Below are positions 26,825-36,239 of a DNA stretch of 64,000 bases, one piece after another (the stretch's first letter is position 1; each line of letters begins with the position of its first letter). Below the pieces are notes generated by a model. The model saw only the letters and a program-made list of their open reading frames with translations, did not search any database and was not told where the DNA came from. The DNA is from Chloroflexota bacterium (lineage in GTDB: Bacteria; Chloroflexota; Dehalococcoidia; Tepidiformales; Tepidiformaceae): contig JAPPAK010000001.1 of the NCBI GenBank assembly GCA_026705605.1, positions 62,001-126,000 on the forward strand, in the 5' to 3' direction. The translations under genes were made by a program, and so were the position numbers.

Positions 26825-27780
26825 CAGCCCTGGCTCCCCGCCACGGCCGCGTCGATGCGCGCCATCAGCTCGGCGTCGAGCGGCCCCTTCGCCTCGGCCT
26901 CCAGGCACTCCGATAGCTCGGCGCGGTTCTTCACCCCCAGGATTACGGTCGCGATGCCTTCCATCGAGAGCGTGTACCGGTGCGCGAGCGAGGCGGGCGA
27001 CTCCCCCACCTCCGCCGCCAGCGCCCGGAACGGCGCCGCCCGCCGGAAATCGACCACCTCCGGGTGGTCATCCGGCAGATCCCGGTCGATCGCGTCCGTG
27101 AGCGCGCCCGCCTGCACGGCGCGGATGCCCATCACCCCCACCCCCCGCGCGTTCGCCGCCGCGATCAGCTCCCGCGGGCGCGGATCCTCGTGGTAGGCGC
27201 GCATGCCGCCGGGTGAGTCGAGCAGGTTGGCCACGCACTGGATGGCCGCCGGCGCCGGGTCTTCCGCGAGCGTCTCCAGGAGCGCGCTCGGCACCCCCAC
27301 CCCGCTCACGCCCCACGCCCCGATCGTGCCCTCCGCCACCATCGCCTCGAAGGCGGGCCGCGCCGCCTCCACGAACAGGCTGCGGGGCGTCCCCCGTCCC
27401 TCGAATCCGTCCGGCACGACCATCCCGTGCAGGAAGAACAGGTCGACCCGCTCCAGCCGCAGCCGGTCGAGGCTCGCCGCCAGCGCCTGCCGCAGCGTTC
27501 CCGCCACCTCACCCCCGGGCACGTTCCCCAGGTGGTGCTTGGTCGAGATGCGCACGCCCTCGGGCAGCCGCCCCCCAAAGGCCTCCCCCACGACGCGCTC
27601 CGCCTCGCCGTTTCCGTACCCCGGCGCCACGTCGAGGAAGGTGATGCCGCCCTCGACCGCCGCGAGGACCGTCTCGACCGCTTCCTCGCGCGTCGTCGCG
27701 CCCCAGACCCCGCCGGTTCCGCCGCCCCCGAGCGTGAGGGCGCTGACCGGCCCGAGCTTCCCGAACGTTCGCGTTTCCAT
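26824..27780 (-). CDS. Aldo/keto reductase
   Basis: LGLGGGGTGGVWG-type N-terminus; ITFLDVAPGYGNGEAERVVGEAF...VDLFFLHGMV; TAGACT 7 nt before ATG. Confidence 0.88.
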   Translation of the reverse strand: METRTFGKLGPVSALTLGGGGTGGVWGATTREEAVETVLAAVEGGITFLDVAPGYGNGEAERVVGEAFGGRLPEGVRISTKHHLGNVPGGEVAGTLRQALAASLDRLRLERVDLFFLHGMVVPDGFEGRGTPRSLFVEAARPAFEAMVAEGTIGAWGVSGVGVPSALLETLAEDPAPAAIQCVANLLDSPGGMRAYHEDPRPRELIAAANARGVGVMGIRAVQAGALTDAIDRDLPDDHPEVVDFRRAAPFRALAAEVGESPASLAHRYTLSMEGIATVILGVKNRAELSECLEAEAKGPLDAELMARIDAAVAGSQG

Positions 27781-27790
27781 GCGCGCGAGT

Positions 27791-28630
27791 CTACCGGTCG
27801 GCTGGCGCCCCCGCCGTGTCCCCGATCCCCGTCCGCCGCAGCGCCGCGATAATGCGCTCCGCTGTCCCCTCGGACGGGTCCGCGCGGTAGGTCATGATCG
27901 CGACCGCGTCGACAAGTTCCACCCGCGCCAGCGTCGCCAGCGTCTCCTCGAAGGCGCGCCACGCCTCCTCCTCGCCCGCCGCTATTCGCGTCCGCAGCGC
28001 TTCCGGGGCGGGAATGTGCAGCCGCTCGCTGATCGCGTCCAGCGACTCCGGCGTGAGCAGCGGCATCGCCATCGCCACGACATGCGCGTCGGGCCGGACA
28101 GCCTTCACGAACCCGGCCGACCGCAACAGCGGCGCGAGGTCGAACACCGGCTGCGTCCAGATGCTGCGGGCTCCTGCCCGCAGCTTGGCGGCGAGCAGGT
28201 TATCGGAGCGTTCGTCCTTGCGGTACTGGTCGAGCGCCGCCCCGATCGCCATGCCGGGCGCCTGCTCCTGTACTACCGCGATCGCCTCCGTGACGCGCGT
28301 CCCCGGCGTGTCCGCGGCGTGGTCTCCCCGCAGGCAGAGCACATGGCCGAGGCCGGCCTCTTGCGCCCGCGTCACGTCCGTGGCGATCGCGTCCCGCGTG
28401 CGCCCGCCCGTGGCCAGGTGCCAGATCGGCTCCAGCCCCTCGCGCTTCAGTTCAAGCGCCGCCTCCAGGCTCGACTGCCGCTCGGGACGCTGGATGACGT
28501 TCACGGTCAGCGTGCGCGCTTCGAGCAGCCGCGCGCGCCTCAACAGCACCGCCGGCCTCGATGTGCGTGGCGGCGTGATCTCCAGCGAGACGGGGAACTC
28601 CCCCCGCTCCATCGCTTCCGCAAAGGACAT
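27791..28630 (-). CDS. Methylenetetrahydrofolate reductase-like protein
   Basis: FPVSLEITPPRTSRP...NVIQRPERQSSLEAALELKREGLEPIWHLATGGRTRDAIATDV...LCLRGD. Confidence 0.75.
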   Translation of the reverse strand: MSFAEAMERGEFPVSLEITPPRTSRPAVLLRRARLLEARTLTVNVIQRPERQSSLEAALELKREGLEPIWHLATGGRTRDAIATDVTRAQEAGLGHVLCLRGDHAADTPGTRVTEAIAVVQEQAPGMAIGAALDQYRKDERSDNLLAAKLRAGARSIWTQPVFDLAPLLRSAGFVKAVRPDAHVVAMAMPLLTPESLDAISERLHIPAPEALRTRIAAGEEEAWRAFEETLATLARVELVDAVAIMTYRADPSEGTAERIIAALRRTGIGDTAGAPADR

Positions 28631-28677
28631 CGGTCAAGCCTGTCCCGTGGGCCCGTAGGAGTCCAGCGAACCCGGCC

Positions 28678-30018
28678 CTACCGCCCCGTCACGCTCTCGC
28701 CCAGCACCGCCGTCCGCGCCGCCGCCACCGCGTACAGCGAGCCCGTCACGCAGATCAGGTCCGTATCCTCCGCCCGCTGCCGCGCCTGCGCGATGCCCTC
28801 CGCCACGCTTCCCGCCACCTCAACGTGCGGCGTCAGCGGCGCCAGCTCGGCGGCCATCTCCGCGGGGACGCGCGATCGCCGCGACGTGAGCTTGCAGCAC
28901 CAGATGCCGCTCGCGAGCCCGGACAGCTTGTACCCGATCCCGCGCAGGTCCTTCCCCGCCATCGCCCCCAGCACGAAGAAGCAGCGCCGCCACTCCAGGT
29001 ACTCGCGCAGCGCCTCCGCCAGCGCCGCCGCCGCCGCCGGATTGTGCGCCCCGTCGGCGACCAGCAGCGGACGCTGCCCCATCACCTCCAGCCTCCCGCC
29101 GATCCGCGTCCGCGCGATCCCTCCCGAGATCGCCTCCTCGTCGATTGCCGCGCCCCGCGCGCGCAGCTCCTGCGCCACCGCCACCGCCGTCATCGCGTTC
29201 CCCACCTGGTGGGCGCCCAGCAGGGGCGTCCGCAACTCCCGCGACCCGTCCGGCCCGTGCAGCAGGAACGACTGCCCGAACACGTACCGCTCCAGTACGT
29301 CGGTGCTCCACTCCTCGTCCACCAGCCGCAGCTCCGCCCCTACCTCGCGGCAGCGGTCGCGCACCACCTGCGTCACCGCCGGGTCGGGCTGGGGCGCGAG
29401 CACGCAGGTCGAGCCGGGCCCGACGATTCCCGCCTTGTCCCGCGCGATGGCGACCGGCGTCTCGCCCAGGATCGCGGTGTGGTCGAGCGCGATCGGCGTG
29501 ATCACCGCGATCTCCGCGCCCCCGTAAACGTTCGTCGCGTCGTAGGAGCCGCCCAGCCCGACCTCCACCACCTGCCAGCCGCCGTCCCCCAGCCGCTCCC
29601 GCGCGAGCCAGTGGAAGAGCGCCACGAGCACGCCGAACGTGCTCACCTGGCCCCCTGCCGACTCCTGCTCCGCCTCCACCGCGGCGCGGATGGCGCTCAG
29701 CCCCTCCGCCAGCTCCGGCATCGTCAGCGGCTCTCCGTCGATGCGGATGCGTTCCCCGTACGAGTGCAGGTGCGGGCTCGTGAACAGTGCCGTCCGCTCC
29801 CCGCCCGCCCGCAGGATGCCCTCGACCATCGCCGAGACGCTCCCCTTGCCGTTCGTGCCGGTCACGTGAACCGTCTCCCGCCCCTGCTGCGGGTCGCCCA
29901 GCCGCTTCAGCAGCGAGCGCATCGACGCGAGGTTCATGGGCGGGCTCTTCGAGGCTCCCGGATCCCGCTCCATGTCCACGAACGACTCGAGGAACCTGAT
30001 CGCTTCCCGCACGTTCAT
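28678..30018 (-). CDS. folC: Folylpolyglutamate synthase / dihydrofolate synthase
   Basis: VHVTGTNGKGSVSAMVEGILRAGG...LFTSPHLHSYGERIRIDGEP...DGAHNPAAAAALAEAL. Confidence 0.92.
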   Translation of the reverse strand: MNVREAIRFLESFVDMERDPGASKSPPMNLASMRSLLKRLGDPQQGRETVHVTGTNGKGSVSAMVEGILRAGGERTALFTSPHLHSYGERIRIDGEPLTMPELAEGLSAIRAAVEAEQESAGGQVSTFGVLVALFHWLARERLGDGGWQVVEVGLGGSYDATNVYGGAEIAVITPIALDHTAILGETPVAIARDKAGIVGPGSTCVLAPQPDPAVTQVVRDRCREVGAELRLVDEEWSTDVLERYVFGQSFLLHGPDGSRELRTPLLGAHQVGNAMTAVAVAQELRARGAAIDEEAISGGIARTRIGGRLEVMGQRPLLVADGAHNPAAAAALAEALREYLEWRRCFFVLGAMAGKDLRGIGYKLSGLASGIWCCKLTSRRSRVPAEMAAELAPLTPHVEVAGSVAEGIAQARQRAEDTDLICVTGSLYAVAAARTAVLGESVTGR

Positions 30019-30057
30019 GCGGCCATTGTAGGTTCGCTGTGCCATGCTTGGCGGGCC

Positions 30058-30654
30058 GTGACCGACAACCGCTTCGGACCGCGATTCGAGCGCGCCATCG
30101 CCCTCATCGACGAGGCCAACGCTCCCGACCCGGTGACCATCGAGGTCGACGGCCGGGACGTGCCCAAGGAGCTCACGCACGCGCGCATGCTTACCGCCTG
30201 GGTCGAACGCCTCCTGCCCGAGCCTGGCGAAGCGCTCCTGCTCGCCGCGCGCGCGCACCACATCCGCCGCTGGGAGTCCCCCCGCGACACCTTCCCCGCC
30301 GGACGCCGCGGTTACCTCCGCTGGCGCCGCGACCTCCAGGTCCGCCACGCCGCCCATGCCCGTGCCATCCTCGAGGAATGCGGCTACGACGAGGACACGA
30401 TCGCCCGCGTCGAGCGCCTCGTCCGCAAGGAGACCCCGAAGGGCGACCCCGAGGGTCAGGCCTTCGAGGACGGCCTCACCCTCGTCTTCCTCGAAACGCA
30501 GCTCCACGACTTCGCCCTCCGCACCGAACCGGAGACCATGGCGAACGTCATCCGCAAGACGTGGAGCAAGATCAGCCCTGCCGCCCGGGAGCTCGCCCTC
30601 GCCTCCGACCTCCCGCCCGAGGACCGCGCCCTGATCGAACGCGCCCTCGCCTGA
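30058..30654 (+). CDS. DUF4202 family protein
   Basis: ERAIALIDEANAPDP...ELTHARMLTAWVERL...AARAHHIRRWESPRDTFPAGRRGYLRWRRDL. Confidence 0.85.
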   Translation: MTDNRFGPRFERAIALIDEANAPDPVTIEVDGRDVPKELTHARMLTAWVERLLPEPGEALLLAARAHHIRRWESPRDTFPAGRRGYLRWRRDLQVRHAAHARAILEECGYDEDTIARVERLVRKETPKGDPEGQAFEDGLTLVFLETQLHDFALRTEPETMANVIRKTWSKISPAARELALASDLPPEDRALIERALA

Positions 30655-30689
30655 CCCCGGCCCCCGCCCCTACCTCCTACAATTGCCGC

Positions 30690-31349
30690 ATGGCTTCAGG
30701 CGAAGAGTTCGCACGCGAGTTGCTCGGGGCGCAGGCCGACCGCTTCGCCTCGCTGCTCGATGGCGTGCCCGAGCCCATGGCGCGCGACGCCGCCATGACC
30801 GCGCGCCAGCTCGCGACGCTCGTGCGGGCGACCCGCGCCAGCTACGTCCTCCTCGTCGAAGGCGAGCCGCCGCCGGACGCCGCCGGCCTCGACGCGAAGG
30901 CGGCCGAGCAGCTTGCCGCCGATCTCGCGTCCTATCGCGCCCTCCACATCGCGGGCGCGTTCGGCCACACCGGCCAGATCGAGGTCGTCGAGCGCGGCCC
31001 CAAGGTCGCCGATGGCATCCGCCGCGCCGCCGAGCGCCACGCCCTCGCCGAGCACGTGCGCGTCCACTCCGGCAAGCCCCCCGCCGTCGTCCACGCCCTC
31101 AACGGACCCTACGACCTCGTCGTGCTCGGGGGCCGCTGGCGGGAGTACGAGCGCATGGAGGAGGACCTGACCCGCCTCATCCGCATCGGCGGCTCCCTCA
31201 CCATCGTCAACGCCGCCGCCCTCGCCGCCTCCGAGGGCCGCGAGGCCGAGGCGCTGCGCCGGTTCCTCTCCTTCCTCGCCGCCGACGAGCGCTACCTGCT
31301 CAGCACCGGGCGCGACTTCGAGGGCGTCCTCGCCGCCCGCATCCGCTAG
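30690..31349 (+). CDS. O-methyltransferase-like protein
   Basis: LLGAQADRFASLLDGVPEPM...PYDLVVLGGRWREYERMEEDLTRLIRIGGSLTI; TACAAT 6 nt before ATG. Confidence 0.5.
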   Translation: MASGEEFARELLGAQADRFASLLDGVPEPMARDAAMTARQLATLVRATRASYVLLVEGEPPPDAAGLDAKAAEQLAADLASYRALHIAGAFGHTGQIEVVERGPKVADGIRRAAERHALAEHVRVHSGKPPAVVHALNGPYDLVVLGGRWREYERMEEDLTRLIRIGGSLTIVNAAALAASEGREAEALRRFLSFLAADERYLLSTGRDFEGVLAARIR

Positions 31350-31355
31350 CGCCGC

Positions 31356-31859
31356 GTGACCGAACCGCCCCGCCGCCGCGTCCCCGTCGCCGCCGAGCAG
31401 AGCGTCCGCGAAGAACGCCGGGGCTTCTTCCGCATCGCCGCCATCCTCGGCGTTGTCATCGGCATCCCCCTCGGCGTCCTGGGCATACCCCCCCTCCTCA
31501 ATGTCTTCTTCGATGAACCGACCATCCCCGTGAACGGCGCGTACAGCGAGGACGGCCTGGTCATGTGGGTGGAGTCCTGGGAGGTTGACGAGGCCAATCC
31601 GGAAAGAGTGACCGTCACGCTCCGTGTGCGTCCCACCGAGCCATCGACAATTGACCTGGAGGGCTTCGAGCTGGAGCTGTCCAAGGGGAATCCTATCCTC
31701 CATAAGGGGCTGTCCGAACCTCTGGTGATCGAAGCGGGGTTCGAGGTGATGATGACGCTCAACTTCGACCTCTCGGACGCTGAAGAGGGTGCAGCGCCCC
31801 GCGCCCTCCGCCTGGCGGAGCCGAAAGTCCGCTTCGCCCTCACGGAGGAGGACCATTGA
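31356..31859 (+). CDS. Membrane-anchored hypothetical protein
   Basis: One N-terminal TM (FFRIAAILGVVIGIPLGVLGIPPLLNVF) then extracytoplasmic domain. Confidence 0.6.
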   Translation: MTEPPRRRVPVAAEQSVREERRGFFRIAAILGVVIGIPLGVLGIPPLLNVFFDEPTIPVNGAYSEDGLVMWVESWEVDEANPERVTVTLRVRPTEPSTIDLEGFELELSKGNPILHKGLSEPLVIEAGFEVMMTLNFDLSDAEEGAAPRALRLAEPKVRFALTEEDH

Positions 31860-32422
31860 CGGGTCCCCTGCAGACCCTGCCCCACTACCTCCGCCCCGGC
31901 CTCCGCATCGTCTTCATCGGCTACAACCCCGCCATCTACTCCGCCGAGGCGGGGCACTACTACGCCCGGCGCGCCAACGTCTTCTGGAAGCAGCTCAACG
32001 AGAGCGGCCTCCTCGCTCGCCCCGCCGCCCCCGAGGATGACGCCTCCCTGATGGATGAAGCCGGCATCGGCTTCGTCGACCTCTGCCCCCGCCCCACCGT
32101 CCGCGCCGACGAGCTCACCGCTGACGAGATCGCTGCCGGCGCCCACCGCCTCCACGCCCAGCTCCAGGTGAACCAGCCCGCCTATGCCGTCTTCAGCGGG
32201 CGCGGCATCTACGTTCACTTCGCCCGCCACGCCCTCGGACTCCCCCGCGCCGCCCTGACCGGCCGCCCCGATGGCGTCCAGCCCGAACGCATCGGCGACA
32301 CCGTCCCCTACGTCGTGCCCTCCTCCAGCGGGCTCGCCAGCCGCTGGCGGGCCGAGCGCCTCGATCTGCTCAAGGCTCTCGCGAAGCTGCTCGGTCCCCC
32401 ACCCCCGTCCTCGCGCTCGTAG
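31856..32422 (+). CDS. mug: G/U mismatch-specific uracil-DNA glycosylase (Mug/TDG family)
   Basis: LRIVFIGYNPAIYSAEAGHYYARRANVFWKQLNESGL...GIGFVDLCPRPT...YVVPSSSGLASRWRAE. Confidence 0.88.
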   Translation: MTGPLQTLPHYLRPGLRIVFIGYNPAIYSAEAGHYYARRANVFWKQLNESGLLARPAAPEDDASLMDEAGIGFVDLCPRPTVRADELTADEIAAGAHRLHAQLQVNQPAYAVFSGRGIYVHFARHALGLPRAALTGRPDGVQPERIGDTVPYVVPSSSGLASRWRAERLDLLKALAKLLGPPPPSSRS

Positions 32423-32431
32423 GATCGCGCC

Positions 32432-33430
32432 ATGCGCGCCGCCGTGCTCGAACGCCCCGCCCCTGCCGGCGACGAACCCCTCGTCCTCGCTACCCGCCCC
32501 GATCCGGTCCCCGCGCCCGGAGAGCTCCTGCTGCGCGTCGATGCCTGCGCCGTCTGCCGCACCGACCTCCAGATCTGCGAGGGCGACATCGAGGCGCGCC
32601 GCCTCCCCGTCGTCCCCGGCCACCAGGCCGTCGGCACGGTCGAGGCGCTCGGCGACGGCGTTGAAGGCTGGCGTGTCGGCGACCGCGCCGGGGTCGCCTG
32701 GCTCGCGGGCGCCTGCGGCGCCTGCTCCCGTTGCGATGCCGGCCGCGAGAACCTCTGCGAGGTCGCCGAGTTCACCGGCTGGGACCGCGACGGCGGCTAC
32801 GCCGAACGCGTCACCGTGCGCTCCGGCTTCGCCGTCCCCCTCCCACCCGATCTCGACCCCGTCGAGGCCGCGCCCCTGCTCTGCGGCGGCATCATCGGCT
32901 ACCGCGCCCTGCGTCTCTCCGGCATCCAGCCCGGCGGCCGCCTCGGGCTCTACGGCTTCGGCGCCTCCGCGCGGCTGGCCCTGCAGGTGGCGAACCACTG
33001 GGGCTGCGAGGTTTACGTCGCCACCCGTTCCCCCCACGACCAGCAACGCGCCCGCGACCTCGGCGCCGCCTGGGCCGGGGGCACAGACGACGCCCCGCCC
33101 ACACCCCTCGATGCCGCCGTCACCTTCGCCCCCGCCGGCGAGGTTGTCGTTGCCGCCCTCAAGGCCGTCGACCGCGGCGGCACGGTCGCCGTCAACGCCA
33201 TCCACCTCGATCGCATCCCCGAGTTCCCCTACGAGCACCTCTGGTGGGAACGCAGCCTCCGCAGCGTCGCCAATTTCACGCGCCGGGACGCTCGCGAGTT
33301 CCTTGCCCTCGCCGTCGAGATTCCCATCCGCACCGAGACCGATGTCTACCCCCTCGACGACGCCAACCAGGCCCTCGCCGACCTCGCATCCGGCAGGGTC
33401 GAGGGCGCCGCCGTCCTCAACATCGGCTGA
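32432..33430 (+). CDS. Zinc-binding alcohol dehydrogenase (AdhP-like)
   Basis: RVDACAVCRTDLQICEGDIEARRLPVVPGHQAVGTVEALGDG...CGACSRCDAGRENLC. Confidence 0.9.
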   Translation: MRAAVLERPAPAGDEPLVLATRPDPVPAPGELLLRVDACAVCRTDLQICEGDIEARRLPVVPGHQAVGTVEALGDGVEGWRVGDRAGVAWLAGACGACSRCDAGRENLCEVAEFTGWDRDGGYAERVTVRSGFAVPLPPDLDPVEAAPLLCGGIIGYRALRLSGIQPGGRLGLYGFGASARLALQVANHWGCEVYVATRSPHDQQRARDLGAAWAGGTDDAPPTPLDAAVTFAPAGEVVVAALKAVDRGGTVAVNAIHLDRIPEFPYEHLWWERSLRSVANFTRRDAREFLALAVEIPIRTETDVYPLDDANQALADLASGRVEGAAVLNIG

Positions 33431-33471
33431 AGTCCCTAGACTCGCCGGACTGACCAGCAAGGGAGCCCGCC

Positions 33472-33954
33472 GTGTCCTCTGACTCCACATCCGAATCCCT
33501 CGACGAGATGCGCGCCCGGAACGCCGCCGCCCCCGTGCCGCTCGAGGAGATGCTCGCCCTCAACCGCAGGGTCATCGAGGAGTTCCGCGCGAACGACGGC
33601 AGGGTCACGGGCATGTTCGCGAACGAGCCCCTCCTCCTCCTCACCACCACCGGCGCGAAGAGCGGCCAGAAGCGCACCAACCCCCTCGTTCACACGCTGG
33701 ACCGCGACCGCGTCGTCATCATCGCCTCGTTCGGGGGAGCGCCGAAGCATCCCGCCTGGTTCCTCAACATTCGCGCCAATCCCGAGGTCACGATCGAGCT
33801 GCCCGGCGAGACGTTCACGTCGAAGGCCATCATCCCCGAGGGGGAGGAGCGCCAACGCATCTACGATCAGCACGCCGCCGAGATGCCGCGCTTCGCCGAG
33901 TACCGGGCGATGACGGCCCGCGAGATCCCCGTCGTCGTTATCCCCCGCCCGTAG
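33472..33954 (+). CDS. Deazaflavin (F420)-dependent nitroreductase-family protein
   Basis: LLLLTTTGAKSGQKRTNPLVHTLDRDRVVIIASFGGAPKHPAWFLNIRANPEVTIELPGE. Confidence 0.88.
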   Translation: MSSDSTSESLDEMRARNAAAPVPLEEMLALNRRVIEEFRANDGRVTGMFANEPLLLLTTTGAKSGQKRTNPLVHTLDRDRVVIIASFGGAPKHPAWFLNIRANPEVTIELPGETFTSKAIIPEGEERQRIYDQHAAEMPRFAEYRAMTAREIPVVVIPRP

Positions 33955-34020
33955 CGACCGGGGCGCAGCGCTAGCAATCGCGGGCGGCTAGACTCTGCCG
34001 ACGCACACCCCGGAGGCCCC

Positions 34021-34452
34021 ATGACATCCGAAGACCCCATCGCCCAGATGATCTCCTACAACAACCACCTCATCGAGCAGTTCCGCGCCAATGGCGGGAA
34101 GGTCACGGGCCGCTTCGCCGATGCGCCCCTCCTCCTCCTCACCACCACCGGCGCGAAGAGCGGCGAGAAGCGCACCACCCCCCTCGCCCACAGCACCGAC
34201 GGCGACAACATCATCATCATCGCCTCGTACGCCGGGAACCCGAAGCACCCCCAGTGGTACCACAACATCCGCGCCAACCCGGAGGTCACTATCGAGCTCC
34301 CGGACCAGACCTTCACCACGAACGCCATCATTCCCGAGGGCGAGGAACGCCAGCGCCTCTTCGACCAGCAGGCCGAGAAGATGCCCGCGTTCGCCGACTA
34401 CCAGGCCAAAACCACCCGCGAGATCCCCGTCATCGTCATCCCCCGCCCCTGA
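34021..34452 (+). CDS. Deazaflavin (F420)-dependent nitroreductase-family protein (paralog)
   Basis: LLLLTTTGAKSGEKRTTPLAHSTDGDNIIIIASYAGNPKHPQWYHNIRANPEVTIELPDQ. Confidence 0.88.
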   Translation: MTSEDPIAQMISYNNHLIEQFRANGGKVTGRFADAPLLLLTTTGAKSGEKRTTPLAHSTDGDNIIIIASYAGNPKHPQWYHNIRANPEVTIELPDQTFTTNAIIPEGEERQRLFDQQAEKMPAFADYQAKTTREIPVIVIPRP

Positions 34453-34482
34453 CCCGCCCATCGGCACACGAAAGGAACGACC

Positions 34483-35706
34483 ATGCCCCGACCCCGCGTC
34501 CTCACCGAGCTCGACGAGTGGCCCCGCCACCAGACCATCGACACCTTCAACTCCGTCCAGACCGCCAGCCCCGAGTGGAGCGACGGCTACTGGCACTGCT
34601 TCGGCGACCCCGCCGGCGAGGTCAACCTTATTACCGCCATCCGCCTCTACCCCAACACCGACGTGATGGACGCCTACGCCATCGTCAGCGTCGATGACGG
34701 CAAGCAGTACAACCTGCGCGCCAGCCGCCGCCTCCGCCCCCGCATCGACGAGCTCCGCGTCGGCCCCTTCTGGCAGGAGATCATCCGCGGCATGCGCACC
34801 CTGCGAATCGGCTGCGACGACAACGCCCACGGCATCGAGTTCGACATCCTCTGGGAGAGCAAGGCGCCCGCCTACGACGAAGCCCCGGGCGTCCAGTACC
34901 GGCTCGACGGCCGCCTCGTCGCCGAGCGTTCCAACTACATCCAGGCCGCGGACATCGCCGGCTGGATCAGGATCAACGGTCGCGAGTGGAAGTTCGACTT
35001 CGGCGACGGCTGGGGCGGCACGCGCGACCACTCCTGGGGTATAGGCGCGGGTACCGGCACGGGCGCCAAGCCCAACCCCTACGTCGCCCCGCCGCTCACG
35101 CCCCCCGAGCAGGGCAGCTTCCGCGCCGACGGCATGCGCCACTGGGCCGTCGTCAACATGCCCGACCGCTGCCTCTACTACGCCTTCCGCCTGGGCGAGG
35201 ACGGCGTCTACACCGCCTCCGGCACGGGTCGCCAGTCCGGGGCCGGCATCCACTCCTGGGTCGAGTACGCCTACGACTCCGACAAGGAGAGCTTCGCCTA
35301 CACCGATGTCCGCATCTCCGACCACGAGTGGGAGGACGGTTTCCCCCGCTTCAAGCGCGGCAAGATTCACCTCACCCGCCCCGACGGCGGAGTCGACAAC
35401 TTCCAGCTGGAGGTTGTCAGCGAGCCCGTCTACATGCTCGCCGGCGGCTACGCCCACGGCTGGAACGACCGCCTCGGGCGCGGCGTCTTCCGTGGCGAGC
35501 TGCTCGTCGAGGGCGAGGTCTGGGACGTTTCCCACCCCACAAAGGTCTTTGACGACGACGGCAACGAGATACCGCAGATGAGCGGCGGCGGCTCCTACGC
35601 CGAGCTCTCCACCGTCTACACCAACCTCGACGACCCCAGCGATACAGGCGTCGGCATCCTCGAGTGCGCGATCATGACCGAGTTCGAGGGGGTCAAGGGA
35701 CCGTAG
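34483..35706 (+). CDS. Hypothetical protein (407 aa)
   Basis: Long ORF with strong codon bias; MPRPRVLTELDEWPRHQTIDTFNSVQTASPEWSDGYWHCFGDPAGEV. Confidence 0.75.
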   Translation: MPRPRVLTELDEWPRHQTIDTFNSVQTASPEWSDGYWHCFGDPAGEVNLITAIRLYPNTDVMDAYAIVSVDDGKQYNLRASRRLRPRIDELRVGPFWQEIIRGMRTLRIGCDDNAHGIEFDILWESKAPAYDEAPGVQYRLDGRLVAERSNYIQAADIAGWIRINGREWKFDFGDGWGGTRDHSWGIGAGTGTGAKPNPYVAPPLTPPEQGSFRADGMRHWAVVNMPDRCLYYAFRLGEDGVYTASGTGRQSGAGIHSWVEYAYDSDKESFAYTDVRISDHEWEDGFPRFKRGKIHLTRPDGGVDNFQLEVVSEPVYMLAGGYAHGWNDRLGRGVFRGELLVEGEVWDVSHPTKVFDDDGNEIPQMSGGGSYAELSTVYTNLDDPSDTGVGILECAIMTEFEGVKGP

Positions 35707-35740
35707 CCGCTCCAGACCGACGGCGCACGTTGATCTGTTT

Positions 35741-36229
35741 GTGAAAAACATCTATGATCCGTGGCGAGCAACTGAGATGGTCACGGTCCAGCACAGCGAA
35801 GACGAGGAGAAGTACGCCGAGCTGAGCCTGCGCCTGCTTCAGCAGGCGCAGGAGGAGTTCGATAAAGGCGACCGCCTCCAGGCCTCGGAGAAGGCGTGGG
35901 GTGCGGCCGCCCACGCCATGAAGGCCGCCGCCGAACGCCGAGGCTGGAACCGCGGCAAGCACCGGCACCTCTTCGCCGTTGCCGGTCAGGTCGCGGATGA
36001 CGCTGACAATCCCGAAGTCCGACGGCTGTTCAGCATGGCCAGCTCCCTGCACCAGAACTTCTATGAGGACTGGCAGACCGACACGTCCGTGCAGGAGGGC
36101 CTCGGGGAGGTGAGGCGGCTGGTGGAGCTCATGGAAGAACTGCGTGCCCAGCCCGTTCGCCCCTCTGTCGTCACCGACGAGCAGCAGTGGCGCACCCTGA
36201 CCGAGCCTGCTCGCCAGCGAGCTACCTAG
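35741..36229 (+). CDS. PaREP1/HEPN-like protein
   Basis: LLQQAQEEFDKGDRLQASEKAWGAAAHAMKAAAERRGWNRGKHRHLFAVAGQV. Confidence 0.6.
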   Translation: MKNIYDPWRATEMVTVQHSEDEEKYAELSLRLLQQAQEEFDKGDRLQASEKAWGAAAHAMKAAAERRGWNRGKHRHLFAVAGQVADDADNPEVRRLFSMASSLHQNFYEDWQTDTSVQEGLGEVRRLVELMEELRAQPVRPSVVTDEQQWRTLTEPARQRAT

Positions 36230-36239
36230 GCCTACCCCT

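Noticed and set aside
27763-27772. CGAACGTTCG as another SOS box
   Set aside because: Lacks the N4 spacer and lies inside the aldo/keto reductase coding start region.
31346-33490. 714-aa minus-strand ORF
   Set aside because: Shadow of mug and alcohol dehydrogenase genes; low-complexity Gly/Ala/Asp composition.
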